This document shows positions 35,401-43,950 of a stretch of DNA of 64,000 bases, in pieces. The number at the start of each line of letters is the position of its first letter. Positions within the stretch are counted from its first letter, which is position 1. The position numbers were made by a program, and so were the translations under genes. The notes under the pieces were generated by a model. That model saw only the letters and a list, made by a program, of their open reading frames with translations. It searched no databases and had not been told where the DNA came from. Source of the DNA: Verrucomicrobiota bacterium (GTDB lineage Bacteria > Verrucomicrobiota > Verrucomicrobiia > Verrucomicrobiales > Verrucomicrobiaceae); assembly GCA_017301975.1 (NCBI GenBank), contig JAFLEI010000020.1:62001-126000 (forward strand). Reading direction: 5' to 3'.

Positions 35401-36083
35401 GCGAGGGCGATTTCAGAAAAAGTGGTGATGGCTGGGTGCTCGTGCTGCGGTGCCGGCTGGTTTCCCGGCCGCACCGCGATCGCGGTCACCATGCCTGCGT
35501 TTCGCGCCGCATTCAATTCCTCCACCACATCGCTCACAAAGAGAATTTGATCCGTCGGCACCCCGCAATCCGCAGCGATGGACGCATAGCTGGCGCTATC
35601 TCGCTTGGACCCCGTCGTCGTGTCATAATAGCCGGAGAAGTGCTGGGTGAGATCTCCCCGCTTCGTGTGCGCAAAGAAAAGCCTCTGCGCATGCACGCTC
35701 CCCGAGGAATAAATCCGGATCTCGCGCCCTTCGCGGCACCAGTTGGCCAGAGCCGGCGGCACGTCATCAAAGATGCGGCTGCGCAACTCCCCATTGCGAA
35801 AGCCTTCTTCCCAGATCATTCCTTGCAGCAGCTTCAGGCCGGTCACCTTCGCATCCTCTTCCATCAGCCGCTGGACTGCTGCCTCCGCCTCCGCAGGCGT
35901 CGCAAAGGCTGGCACACCCGCATCACGTGCCAGTTGCGCGATCACCTCCGTCCCCCACTGTTTGGCAATGCAGCGCCCCGCTCGCTGCCTCGCATACGGA
36001 AACATGACATCCTGCACAAAGGCCAGTGGCGAGACCGTGCCTTCGATGTCCAGCAGGATCAATGGGCCGCCAAACGTGATCAT
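35397..36083 (-). CDS. mtnC: Enolase-phosphatase E1 (2,3-diketo-5-methylthiopentyl-1-phosphate)
   Basis: The product has 228 residues from an ATG at 36083, which overlaps the mtnD stop. HAD motif I appears as LLDIEGTVSPL, the form typical of MtnC. The later motifs are EIRIYSSGSVHAQRLFF (motif II), the Lys in SKRDSASY and LFVSDVVEELNAARNAG (acidic motif). It enolises and dephosphorylates the diketo intermediate, giving the acireductone used by MtnD. The neighbouring ARD gene confirms the pathway. Confidence 0.96.
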   Translation of the reverse strand: MITFGGPLILLDIEGTVSPLAFVQDVMFPYARQRAGRCIAKQWGTEVIAQLARDAGVPAFATPAEAEAAVQRLMEEDAKVTGLKLLQGMIWEEGFRNGELRSRIFDDVPPALANWCREGREIRIYSSGSVHAQRLFFAHTKRGDLTQHFSGYYDTTTGSKRDSASYASIAADCGVPTDQILFVSDVVEELNAARNAGMVTAIAVRPGNQPAPQHEHPAITTFSEIALA

Positions 36084-36673
36084 GCCGCGATGGAGACGGC
36101 CTGCTCGACCTTGATGCCTTTCACGGCCATGGGGTTCGGCCCAAAGCACAGCGGTTGATACCCGCTGGCAATCGCGTCTCCGGTGTAAAGCGGCGTCCAG
36201 CCCGCTTGGTCACGAAAAAGGCGGATCGCACGGATGGTTCGGTCCGCACACAGGTCAAACCAATGCTTCGTCCCGGCGGGCACGTTGATGAAATCACCCT
36301 CCTCGAGTTCGATCGAGAAGACATCTCCCCCGTTTTCAGGATGGATGTAAAAGATGCCATGCCCTTTCACAATGAAGCGCACTTCATCCTCCGCATGGCG
36401 GTGCTCCTGATTAAATTTGTTCAGCATCTCCTGCATGTTCGGCACGGCGGGCGTCACATTCACCACATCTGCTGCGCTGTAGCCGCCGCTTTGCATCAGC
36501 GCCGTCACCTCGGGGGCATATGCGGCCAGGATCTCCTCCTGTGACGCATCACGGTCGATCCTGCCCGCCACCAGCCAGCGGTCATAATGAATGCCATGGG
36601 GCAGCAGAAAGCTGCGGATGCTGTCCGCGTCATCAATGACTCGGTCCGTGGCGGGAATGCGAAGGTAGGCCAT
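36080..36673 (-). CDS. mtnD: Acireductone dioxygenase
   Basis: The product has 197 residues from an ATG at 36673 (MAYLRIP); a further ATG six codons upstream is less likely. The cupin metal site is complete: H-R-H in FNQEHRHAEDEVRF supplies two His and the Glu, and the last His is in PAGTKHWFDL. The family uses Fe2+ to give the ketoacid of methionine or Ni2+ for an off-pathway product; the sequence cannot say which. It lies 14 bases after mtnB and overlaps mtnC. Confidence 0.96.
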   Translation of the reverse strand: MAYLRIPATDRVIDDADSIRSFLLPHGIHYDRWLVAGRIDRDASQEEILAAYAPEVTALMQSGGYSAADVVNVTPAVPNMQEMLNKFNQEHRHAEDEVRFIVKGHGIFYIHPENGGDVFSIELEEGDFINVPAGTKHWFDLCADRTIRAIRLFRDQAGWTPLYTGDAIASGYQPLCFGPNPMAVKGIKVEQAVSIAA

Positions 36674-36687
36674 GGGCAGAGTCCGCC

Positions 36688-37350
36688 TCAAAACGTGCCG
36701 AAGAGCAAGCGCTTCTGCGTGACGACTTCGAAAAGAAACTCCAACACCTCAATCTGCCGCCGCGCAGCAGCAAGGTCCTCGCCCCAGGTGTAAAGGCCGT
36801 GCCCCGCCATCAGAAAGCCATGCCGCAGCACACTCGCTGGCTCTTGCATTCGGGCGTCAATCACCGCCGCCAGCGCGGCAATGTCCTGCGTGTTGGCAAA
36901 AATCTCGATCCACGCCTCGCACTCATGCGTGGCAATTCCCTCAAGCCCCTTGAGCATTTCATACCCCGCGATTCGCAGTCCGCCATCTTTGAGAAAATGC
37001 TCGCTCAACACCGTCGCAGCTACCGAGTGGGTATGCAGCACCGCTCCCGCTCCATGCTTCGCCAGCACCGCATGCAGCAGAGCCTCGGCGGAAGGCTTCA
37101 GACTGTCAGCTCTCAATGGCCGTGCGTTTTCATCCACCACGACAAACTGCTCCGGTTCCAGTCGTCCTTTGTCAAAACCACTCCCGGTCATCAGCAGCGT
37201 CAGTGGCTCTCGCTTGATCACCACGCTGTAATTGCTGCTTGTGCCCAGGGACCACCCGCGCCGGTGGAAGTCCCGCCCGCACTCGATGAACTCACGGGTC
37301 AAAAGCTCGTTCGCGGTCATATCGAGAGGTGGGGCGTCTTCGGGCGGCAT
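36688..37350 (-). CDS. mtnB: Methylthioribulose-1-phosphate dehydratase
   Basis: The product has 220 residues of the class II aldolase/adducin fold. The zinc ligands are visible as LHTHSVAATVL and later MAGHGLYTWGED; the Glu lies in the early part and TGSGFDKGRL is conserved. It dehydrates methylthioribulose-1-phosphate. An internal ATG at 37320 is an alternative start. It is the first gene of the minus-strand salvage operon B-D-C-A. No mtnK or mtnP gene is present nearby, so the entry step must be encoded elsewhere. Confidence 0.95.
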   Translation of the reverse strand: MPPEDAPPLDMTANELLTREFIECGRDFHRRGWSLGTSSNYSVVIKREPLTLLMTGSGFDKGRLEPEQFVVVDENARPLRADSLKPSAEALLHAVLAKHGAGAVLHTHSVAATVLSEHFLKDGGLRIAGYEMLKGLEGIATHECEAWIEIFANTQDIAALAAVIDARMQEPASVLRHGFLMAGHGLYTWGEDLAAARRQIEVLEFLFEVVTQKRLLFGTF

Positions 37351-37447
37351 GGCACACAGATGATTCGGTCCCCGCTGTCGAAGTCAATCGCGCTAAGGTG
37401 GCAGAATCTCCACATCAGACCGCCTTGACTGCACGCTGGACTTCACA

Positions 37448-37843
37448 ATGGCCGTTGCTTACTTTTCCCCCATGAGCACTCCCACGAATGGCGACCACGA
37501 CATGGACATTGCCAAGGTCAATCAGCGCGCGCAGGAGATCGAAAGCAAGCTGCCCAAGCTCAAGAAGGTGTTTGAGCAGACCAAGATCATGCTCAGCATG
37601 GTGAAGGACTACTGGGCAGGATCCTATCGTGAGATCCCATACTGGGCCATCAGCGCCATCTCCCTGGCCCTCCTCTACGTCCTCAACCCCGCCGACGTTG
37701 TGCCCGACGTCGTCATCGGCGTTGGCTATCTAGACGACGCTACTGTCGTCGCCTTCTGCCTCAAACTCGTCCAGCGCGAACTCGAACGCTACCAGGAGTG
37801 GCAGGCCGCGCAGGCCGATCCTGGCAAAGGGGTTGATGCCTGA
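37448..37843 (+). CDS. DUF1232 (YkvA-like) membrane protein
   Basis: The product has 131 residues; a second ATG at 37472 would give 123. The DUF1232 core is clear: IPYWAISAISLALLYVLNPADVVPD followed by GYLDDATVVAFCL. One or two short helices cross or dip into the membrane, with charged helices at both ends. The family is widespread and of unknown function. The gene diverges from the mtn operon with about 97 bases between starts. Confidence 0.87.
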   Translation: MAVAYFSPMSTPTNGDHDMDIAKVNQRAQEIESKLPKLKKVFEQTKIMLSMVKDYWAGSYREIPYWAISAISLALLYVLNPADVVPDVVIGVGYLDDATVVAFCLKLVQRELERYQEWQAAQADPGKGVDA

Positions 37844-38285
37844 TTAGTTTCATAGTTTCACAGCCTCGTCGGCGAAGCAAAATCGAACTCGTCCTCCATC
37901 CCGGCACCCCGCATCACCTCAGACCTCTCATGCCACGCGCAACTGAAACAGGTCTGTGTTCAGAACGCCTCAGTAACCTGTTCCCAAACAGAGACCAGGC
38001 ACCGCACTCGGGGCCGTAGGTCGGCCGTGTTTGGCGTCCAAAACGTTTCACCGCCCGCCGCCACCTCCGCCAAACCGCCCGACTGCGAGGACTTCCGCAC
38101 GCCCCAGCATTTGCCCTGCTCTCAGAGTGCCTCCCATTCTTCGCACCGCGTGCGTCATTCTCCACCGAGTCCTGCGACACCATGCGCCAGCCTTCTCGCG
38201 AAGATAAACCTCCGGACTCATTTTCAACTTCGCCTGGTATCAGGATGCACCCAACTCGCTCGCGTTGATCCGTCTCGCCTTCCAG
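37844..38285. other. Long intergenic region with repeat-like DNA
   Basis: About 440 bases without a convincing gene. A 135-codon minus-strand frame has no recognisable composition or motif. The stretch GACTGCGAGGACTTCCGCAC (from 38081) and the GTAGGTCGGCC segment near 38018 look like degraded intergenic repeat units. Confidence 0.5.
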
Positions 38286-38292
38286 CACCACA

Positions 38293-38328
38293 AAAAAACC
38301 GCCGTGCAGGACTTCCTGCACGGCGGTT
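38293..38328 (-). terminator. Terminator of the discoidin-like lipoprotein gene
   Basis: Perfect 13-base stem ACCGCCGTGCAGG/CCTGCACGGCGGT with loop ACTT. On the minus strand it is followed by seven T. Confidence 0.93.
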
Positions 38329-38353
38329 CGAATTCAATCAATTCTCTAAGTCC

Positions 38354-39082
38354 TTACTTCGCAGGCGTGCCATAGACCTGAACTTCACAGTAGTGGTTCA
38401 TGTCGTTGCTGGTGTTGCCATTGCTCCACAGGCGCACATAGCGGGCCTTGATGCCCTTGGCATCAATGACGCGGCCATGGTTGGTTTCCACATAGGCAGG
38501 ATCGCTGCCCTTGCCCATGCCGGAGGAGTCGTCGTGGTCGGAGTTAAACAGGGTGGTGACACCTTTCTTGAACTCAGGATCGTCAGACACCTGCACTTCC
38601 ACGTCGATGTAGGCCTGGGCCTGCTTGTGGTAGTGCCACATCGCGATCTTGTAGATGTTGGCCTCGGCTCCGAGGTCAATCTGCACCCACTGCTTGCCGG
38701 GCATGAGCTCGACAAAAGAGCCGTCCGCACCGTCGGCATCACCGTCGGTCACCAGGCTGAGTTCACCGATGATCGGCGCCGTGTCAGAACTGGTCACCGT
38801 CTTGCCTTTGGCAAGGTTGGTGGTGCCCTTCGGAACCAGGATGGACTTGATCACCTTGCTGGGGTCTGCCTTCTCAAGGTTGGGCAGCTCAGCAGGCACC
38901 GGCGTACCAATGAACATGGGCTTGGGGAACTCGAGTTTGATCTCTTCAAGATCGCTCGCTGGAACAGCAGGTGCCGTGGCAGGGGCCGCGCCGCCTTCAG
39001 CTTTCGTTTCTTCTTTCTTGCCGCAGGAGGCAAGGGTGAGGGCGAGCGCGAGGCCCGTTAGGATGTGCAGGGTGTTTTTCAT
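38354..39082 (-). CDS. Discoidin (F5/8 type C)-like lipoprotein
   Basis: The product has 242 residues. The signal MKNTLHILTGLALALTLASC carries lipobox LASC, giving an acylated Cys at 20. After an Ala/Pro-rich spacer (about 25-45), the C-terminal 150 residues have the galactose-binding-like pattern: LAKGKTVTSSD, LVTDGDADG, WVQIDLGAEANIYKIAMWHY, ARYVRLWSNG and EVQVYG. Such domains bind carbohydrates or surfaces. The protein is probably held on the outer or inner membrane facing the periplasm. It is the downstream neighbour of a Gfo/Idh/MocA gene on the same strand, 35 bases away, and may be co-transcribed. Confidence 0.88.
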   Translation of the reverse strand: MKNTLHILTGLALALTLASCGKKEETKAEGGAAPATAPAVPASDLEEIKLEFPKPMFIGTPVPAELPNLEKADPSKVIKSILVPKGTTNLAKGKTVTSSDTAPIIGELSLVTDGDADGADGSFVELMPGKQWVQIDLGAEANIYKIAMWHYHKQAQAYIDVEVQVSDDPEFKKGVTTLFNSDHDDSSGMGKGSDPAYVETNHGRVIDAKGIKARYVRLWSNGNTSNDMNHYCEVQVYGTPAK

Positions 39083-39117
39083 GGGGAATGGTTGGGTTGA
39101 ATGTTGGAGATGGCAGA

Positions 39118-40578
39118 TCAGGCCTGGAAGTCTTCAGGCTTGAAGATGTACTTGGCGCCCATTTCCTTGGCCTCATAGGCCTTGAGCACGGTCACGCAGG
39201 ACTTGAAGGCTGCCTCCACATTGCAGGTGAGGTGGGCGGGGTTTTTGGTCTGCACCGCCTCGATGAAGTTCTGAATGTGTGGCGTATGCGGCTTCACTTT
39301 GAGTTTCACCGCCAGCTCCCATTGCGAAAGAGCCTTGCTCTCGCGCACGTCGGCCACGCTGACAGCCCCGTAGGACGGCGGCTTGGGCTTTTCCCAGTCA
39401 CGGGGATGTTCCCAAAACTTGTTCTTCGCCTTGTCCGCCGCTTTCATGATCGGCGGGTTCTCTCCCAGCGCGAAGGCTTCCCAGTCCTGGCCGGGTTCGG
39501 CGTAGAGCTGGTTGCCATTCGTGTCGAGTTCGGAAATGATCGCTGTGCCGCCGATGCCCATGTGCTTTTCATACGCACCCTGAGATCCCGTCGTCGTGAG
39601 CACTTGGTAGTAGGCGCGCAGGGCGCCCGATGGCGTTTTGAATTCGTAGATGCACATCATGTTGTCAGGCAGCTCGAATTTCGGACGCCCTTCCGCGCCG
39701 TCGAAGTAATCCACACCGCCGGAGGCGATGACAGACACCGGGGTTGACTCGTACATCCAGTTGAACATGTCGATCTGATGCGCGCCCAGGTCAGAGAGCG
39801 GGCCGCCGCCGTACTTCGCAAAGAAGCGCCAGTTGCGGAACTCCTCGATGCTGCCGTATCCATGCTTCGCCAGCACTTCCGGGGAGATGTCGTAGCCCTT
39901 CACCGCACCCTGAGGGGCGCTGCCGGAGACACCACGGTTCCACTGCGCATACGCGTGGGTGATTCGGCCCAGCATCTTGCCCGGCTTGATCACATTGTCG
40001 CGCAGGTTCAGGTAGCGCGGATTCGAATGGCGCTGATGCCCGATCTGGAAAATGCCCGGGTTGGACTTGCCGGCGCGCACCATGTCCCGCGCGCCTTCGA
40101 TCGTGTTGCTCATCATCTTCTCGCAGTACACGTTCTTGCCTTTTTCCAGGCAGATGCGCGAATACGGCGCGTGCATGAAGTCCGGCGTGGCGATGAAGAC
40201 GGCTTCAATCGACGGCTCCTTGTCGAGCATCTCGTTGATGTCTTCGTAGATTTTGATCTCGCCATCGACCTGGTGCTTGTTTTCACCAAGGAAACCACCG
40301 CGCGTTTTCGCGATGGAAAATTTCCAGATGTCGCACATGGCCACCCATTGGATGCCTGGAACGTCTTTGGAGGCCACTCGGAGGGCGTTGCCCTGTGCAC
40401 CGCAGCCGACGAGCGCGCACTTGATCGTGCGGCTTTTGTCAGTCGCCTGGGCGACCGCGCTTTTGCTGGTGGCAAGGTAGATTCCGCTGCTCGTGAGGGC
40501 GCTGGTGCGGAGGAAGCCGCGTCGGTCCATGAAGCGGGACAGCGGCGCTGGGGAGGAAGAAAGAGGCTGTAAATTCAT
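39118..40578 (-). CDS. Gfo/Idh/MocA-family oxidoreductase with Tat signal
   Basis: The product has 486 residues. The N-terminus holds MDRRGFLRTSALTSSGIYLA, a twin-arginine signal; an internal ATG at 40530 starts exactly there, so the true start may be 16 codons shorter. The Rossmann motif is CALVGCGAQG. The usual EKP motif appears as YCEKMMSNTIEG, with Met in place of Pro. GGGPLSDLGAHQIDMFNWM is the conserved His region. It is probably a periplasmic NAD(P)-dependent sugar oxidoreductase; the substrate is unknown. Confidence 0.92.
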   Translation of the reverse strand: MNLQPLSSSPAPLSRFMDRRGFLRTSALTSSGIYLATSKSAVAQATDKSRTIKCALVGCGAQGNALRVASKDVPGIQWVAMCDIWKFSIAKTRGGFLGENKHQVDGEIKIYEDINEMLDKEPSIEAVFIATPDFMHAPYSRICLEKGKNVYCEKMMSNTIEGARDMVRAGKSNPGIFQIGHQRHSNPRYLNLRDNVIKPGKMLGRITHAYAQWNRGVSGSAPQGAVKGYDISPEVLAKHGYGSIEEFRNWRFFAKYGGGPLSDLGAHQIDMFNWMYESTPVSVIASGGVDYFDGAEGRPKFELPDNMMCIYEFKTPSGALRAYYQVLTTTGSQGAYEKHMGIGGTAIISELDTNGNQLYAEPGQDWEAFALGENPPIMKAADKAKNKFWEHPRDWEKPKPPSYGAVSVADVRESKALSQWELAVKLKVKPHTPHIQNFIEAVQTKNPAHLTCNVEAAFKSCVTVLKAYEAKEMGAKYIFKPEDFQA

Positions 40579-40628
40579 AGGTGCAATTGGCGCGTGGGTT
40601 CACTGCCATTTACGACATGACGTCGCTG

Positions 40629-41111
40629 TTATGCCTTTTTGCGGGCCAGAATGCCATCAAGGGAAAATGTCTTCGCCTTGGAGGTCACGAGTGCTGCGGC
40701 CACGATGAGAATCGACAGGCCGATGTTGCTGACCACTTCCGTGTCATCAGGCAGCGCGGCAAGACCCAACCCCAGGGAAAGGAACACCAGGCCGGCGGCC
40801 AGCAGGCCAAACTCAGTGCAGATGCCAATCGCCACCCAGATGCCCACGGGGACCAGGATGTAGCCGATGCTTGCCGCAAAAGCGTCGCATGCCCAGGCAG
40901 GCATGAAGCTGTTGTCCGTCATCAGCTTGGCCAGCGGTCCGGTCTTTTTGGGATAATTGTCCAAGCCAAAGCTCACCGTCGGTCCGTTCCCCCAGCGGAA
41001 CTTGTCCAGGCCCGCCATAAAAAGGCGCATTCCAACCCAAAGGCGGAGCAGAACATGAGCAAAATCGTAACTGAGGCTGCCGCAGCATTTGGAGGAGGAA
41101 GAGTCGGACAT
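40629..41111 (-). CDS. DoxX-like membrane protein
   Basis: The product has 160 residues from an ATG at 41111 (MSDSSSSKCC). Four hydrophobic helices are visible: VLLRLWVGMRLFMAGLDKF, the region around YILVPVGIWVAIGIC, GLLAAGLVFLSLGLGLAAL and IGLSILIVAAALV. The first with its GLDKF turn is DoxX/SURF4-like. The family is linked to quinone or thiosulfate oxidation in a few cases but is mostly uncharacterised. It ends 50 bases before the oxidoreductase gene on the same strand. Confidence 0.78.
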   Translation of the reverse strand: MSDSSSSKCCGSLSYDFAHVLLRLWVGMRLFMAGLDKFRWGNGPTVSFGLDNYPKKTGPLAKLMTDNSFMPAWACDAFAASIGYILVPVGIWVAIGICTEFGLLAAGLVFLSLGLGLAALPDDTEVVSNIGLSILIVAAALVTSKAKTFSLDGILARKKA

Positions 41112-41375
41112 GGAGTAGGGATCAGGTTGGCGGGTTGAAGTGAGGGGGGCGATTTTGAACCGCTGCCCTTGGAAATCCAGCAAAATTTAGAACGTACATA
41201 CTACGCGCATACGAACCACCCAGTATCGACCAAAATGCCTCTCCCGCGGTTGTTTCTTCCAAAAGTAACAATTTCACGGCCTCGGGGTTGATTCCTCGCC
41301 TTCTCGCTCGCCGTGCTTGCCATTCCGGGCTTCTCCGCTTAAAAAAGACCGCTTAATTCATCCCAACTGATTCCC

Positions 41376-41831
41376 ATGAGCTCACTCTCGTCTCCCAAAC
41401 TCCCGGCCCAAGGCATCCTCGAACCTCTTGGCGACGAAGATCGCGACATTCTCAGCGGCTACGGCGAATTCCTGCCCGTGCAGCCGGGTCAGCATCTCAT
41501 TGAGGAAGGTCAGCAGCAAAACAGCCTCTTCTTTGTCGTCTCTGGCAAGTTCCACGCCACCGCCATGCGCGGCGGCCACAAAGTCCTCCTCGGCTCCATC
41601 CAAAAGGGGGAGACCATCGGCGAGATCAATCTTCTCGACCCCAATGTCGCCAGCGCCAGCGTCACCGCTGTGGAGTTTTCCCAGGTCTGGCGCATCGACG
41701 GCGAGACCCTCGAAACCTACATCAACGAATACCCGCGTGCCGCCGCATGGCTGCTCATCGGTGTGGGTCGCACCATTTCCCACCGCCTCCGCGCGGTGAA
41801 TGAGAAGATCGCCGCCTTCTACAGCGCTTAA
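41376..41831 (+). CDS. Stand-alone cyclic-nucleotide-binding (CRP-like) domain protein
   Basis: The product has 151 residues, essentially one cNMP-binding beta-barrel: LPVQPGQHLIEEGQQQNSLFFVVSGKF, then GEINLLDPNVASASVTA and the C-helix. GEINLL corresponds to the phosphate-binding cassette, but the usual Arg-Thr pair there reads ASA, so classical cAMP binding is doubtful. There is no helix-turn-helix, so it is not a transcription factor by itself. It may be an allosteric subunit or a degenerate sensor. A DUF3307 gene follows on the same strand. Confidence 0.86.
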   Translation: MSSLSSPKLPAQGILEPLGDEDRDILSGYGEFLPVQPGQHLIEEGQQQNSLFFVVSGKFHATAMRGGHKVLLGSIQKGETIGEINLLDPNVASASVTAVEFSQVWRIDGETLETYINEYPRAAAWLLIGVGRTISHRLRAVNEKIAAFYSA

Positions 41832-41896
41832 GACATGAACGTGAGGCGGATTGTTTGGCGCACGAATGAATCGTGCGTTGCAGTCCGCGCTTCACG

Positions 41897-42301
41897 ATGG
41901 AAAACTTCCGCATGTCTGGCCTCCTGCCATTTCCTCCGCACACTTGGCTGGATGCCATCCAGGTCATTTTCCTCCTGCTCGCCGGTCATGCTTTGATGGA
42001 CTATCCCATGCAGGGGGAGTTCCTCTCCACCTGCAAAAACCGGCATTTGCTGATCGCCAGAAATGATCCCACGCGCCCGGTCCAGATCTGGCCTTGGTGC
42101 ATGTCCGCCCATTGCATCCTCCATGCCGTCGTCGTCTGGGCCATCACCGGCTGTTTCATCCTCTGCCTGGTCGAGTTCGCCCTGCACTGGCTCATCGACC
42201 TCGCCAAGTGCGAAAGCAAAACCACCTTCGTCCAGGACCAGTCCCTCCACTGCATCTGCAAAATCGCCTACGTCGGCGCCGCGATGCTCTACGGAAGTTA
42301 A
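41897..42301 (+). CDS. DUF3307 family membrane protein
   Basis: The product has 134 residues from an ATG at 41897; an ATG at 41873 is an alternative. The helix VIFLLLAGHALMDYPMQGEFL matches the DUF3307 start (GH-(A/F)-L-D-(Y/F)-(P/L)-Q). LHAVVVWAITGCFILCLVEFALHWLIDLAK follows with the conserved HW-IDLAK. Three or four helices are predicted. Function is unknown. Confidence 0.8.
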   Translation: MENFRMSGLLPFPPHTWLDAIQVIFLLLAGHALMDYPMQGEFLSTCKNRHLLIARNDPTRPVQIWPWCMSAHCILHAVVVWAITGCFILCLVEFALHWLIDLAKCESKTTFVQDQSLHCICKIAYVGAAMLYGS

Positions 42302-42377
42302 AAGTTTAAAGTTAAAAGTTCCAAGTTCTCCCTGCGCGGCGATACAACTTGAAACTTGAAACCTTAAACTTGTAACT
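42301..42377. repeat. AT-rich AAACTT-type repeat stretch
   Basis: A cluster of short near-identical words in both orientations (AAAGTTTAAAGTTAAAAGTT, then ACTTGAAACTTGAAACC, then TTAAACTTG) in the 83-base gap between two genes. A similar stretch lies at 60799-60830. The composition contrasts sharply with the GC-rich genes. Confidence 0.6.
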
Positions 42378-42384
42378 GGGAAAC

Positions 42385-43785
42385 ATGCAGCGCACCGCCA
42401 TCCTCAACGTCGTCGGCCTCACCTCCAGGCTCATCGGCGAGCACACCCCGGCGATCCGTGCCTTCGTCGAGCGCAACCGCTCCACCCTCATCGAGCCCGT
42501 CCTCCCCGCCGTCACCTGCACGGCCCAGGCCACTTACCTCACCGGCCGCCTCGCCCGCGACCACGGCGTCGTCGCCAACGGCTGGTATGACCGCGACTAC
42601 GCAGAGCACCGCTTCTGGAAGCAGCCCGAGCAGCTCATGCACGGAGAAAAACTCTGGGAGGCCCTTCGCCGCGTCGATCCCCAGTTCACCTGCGCCAAGC
42701 TCTTCTGGTGGTTCAACATGTACTCCACTGCGGACATCTCCATCACCCCACGCCCCCTCTATCCGGCCGATGGCCGCAAGGTCTTCGATATCCACACCCA
42801 GCCCATGCCGCTGCGGGACCGCATCAAAAAAGACCTCGGACCCTTTCCCTTCCGCCACTTCTGGGGCCCCGGCTCCGACATCAAATCCTCCATCTGGATC
42901 GCCGAAAGCGCCAAATGGATCGAAGAAAAGCACTGGCCCGCCCTCTCCCTCGTTTACCTCCCGCACCTCGACTACAACCTCCAGCGCGTCGGCCTCGACA
43001 TGGAGAAAATCCGTTTCGACCTCCGCCAGATCGACAACGTCGTCGGCGATCTCATCCGCTTCTACGAAACCCGCAACATCAAGGTCGTCCTCCTCTCCGA
43101 ATACGGCATCACAGACGTCGAGCAGCCCGTCCACCTGAACCGCGTCTTCCGCGAGAAAGGCTGGCTCAGCATCAAGGACGAGCTCGGCCGCGAAACCCTC
43201 GACCTCGGCGGCTCCAAAGCCTTCGCCATCGCCGATCATCAGGTCGCCCACATCTACCTCAACGATCCCGGCCTGCTCGCCACCGTCCGCAGCACCCTCG
43301 AAGCCACCCCCGGCGTCGCCCAGGTCCTCGGCAAGATGGAAAAACACCTTGTCGGTCTCAATCACGAACGCAGCGGCGATCTCATCGCCGTGTCCGACGC
43401 CAAAAGCTGGTTCACCTACTACTACTGGCAGGACGACAAGAAAGCCCCCGACTTCGCCCGCTGCGTGGACATCCACCGCAAGTGCGGCTACGACCCCGCC
43501 GAGCTCTTCCTCGATCCCGCCATCAAATGGCCCAAGCTCAAAGTCGCTGGTAAGCTCGCCAAAAAAGCCCTCGGCCAGCGCATGCTCATGGATGTCATCC
43601 CCCTCGACGCCTCCCTCGTCAAAGGCTCCCACGGCCGCATCCCCGAAGACCGCGCCGACTGGCCCGTACTCATCGGCGACTTCGACTCCCTCCCCCGCAC
43701 CGGCATCCTCTCCGCCCACGAAGTCTGCAATCACCTCTTCCGCCTCTGCTCCAGCGGAAATGGCTACTCAGGCGTCTCCCGCTAG
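42385..43785 (+). CDS. Type I phosphodiesterase / nucleotide pyrophosphatase family protein
   Basis: The product has 466 residues of the alkaline phosphatase superfamily. Visible segments: VLPAVTCTAQATYLTGRLARDHG holds the nucleophile region, GWYDRDY follows, LPHLDYNLQRVG gives Asp and nearby His-type ligands, VVLLSEYGITDVEQPVHLNR matches the Asp/His metal region, and FAIADHQVAHIYL is near the last His. No signal peptide is visible, so it is probably cytoplasmic. Substrate unknown; relatives cleave phosphodiester or pyrophosphate bonds in nucleotides or lipids. Confidence 0.87.
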   Translation: MQRTAILNVVGLTSRLIGEHTPAIRAFVERNRSTLIEPVLPAVTCTAQATYLTGRLARDHGVVANGWYDRDYAEHRFWKQPEQLMHGEKLWEALRRVDPQFTCAKLFWWFNMYSTADISITPRPLYPADGRKVFDIHTQPMPLRDRIKKDLGPFPFRHFWGPGSDIKSSIWIAESAKWIEEKHWPALSLVYLPHLDYNLQRVGLDMEKIRFDLRQIDNVVGDLIRFYETRNIKVVLLSEYGITDVEQPVHLNRVFREKGWLSIKDELGRETLDLGGSKAFAIADHQVAHIYLNDPGLLATVRSTLEATPGVAQVLGKMEKHLVGLNHERSGDLIAVSDAKSWFTYYYWQDDKKAPDFARCVDIHRKCGYDPAELFLDPAIKWPKLKVAGKLAKKALGQRMLMDVIPLDASLVKGSHGRIPEDRADWPVLIGDFDSLPRTGILSAHEVCNHLFRLCSSGNGYSGVSR

Positions 43786-43832
43786 GATTCTCTTTGCATA
43801 ACAAGTCCCCGAACGCCTTGGCGTGCAGTGGT

Positions 43833-43851
43833 CCGCACTCTCCGAGTGCGG
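43833..43851. repeat. Intergenic hairpin CCGCACT...AGTGCGG, copy 1
   Basis: Perfect seven-base stem CCGCACT, loop CTCCG, AGTGCGG, preceded by AGTGGT. A second member at 61024-61043 has the same left context and a stem altered on both arms. The gap up to 43950 also has the words CATTCGTCATT repeated (43913-43942). Confidence 0.7.
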
Positions 43852-43950
43852 CTTCTGGACGGTCCTGCATGCTATAAACAACGCAGAGCTAAGTTCCCCC
43901 AAAGCCTCCGACATTCGTCATTCCGGCTTCGTCATTCGTCATTTCCCCCC

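Noticed and set aside
37914..38321. A 135-codon minus-strand frame in the intergenic region
   Set aside because: It runs through the terminator and repeat-like units, with no recognisable protein features.
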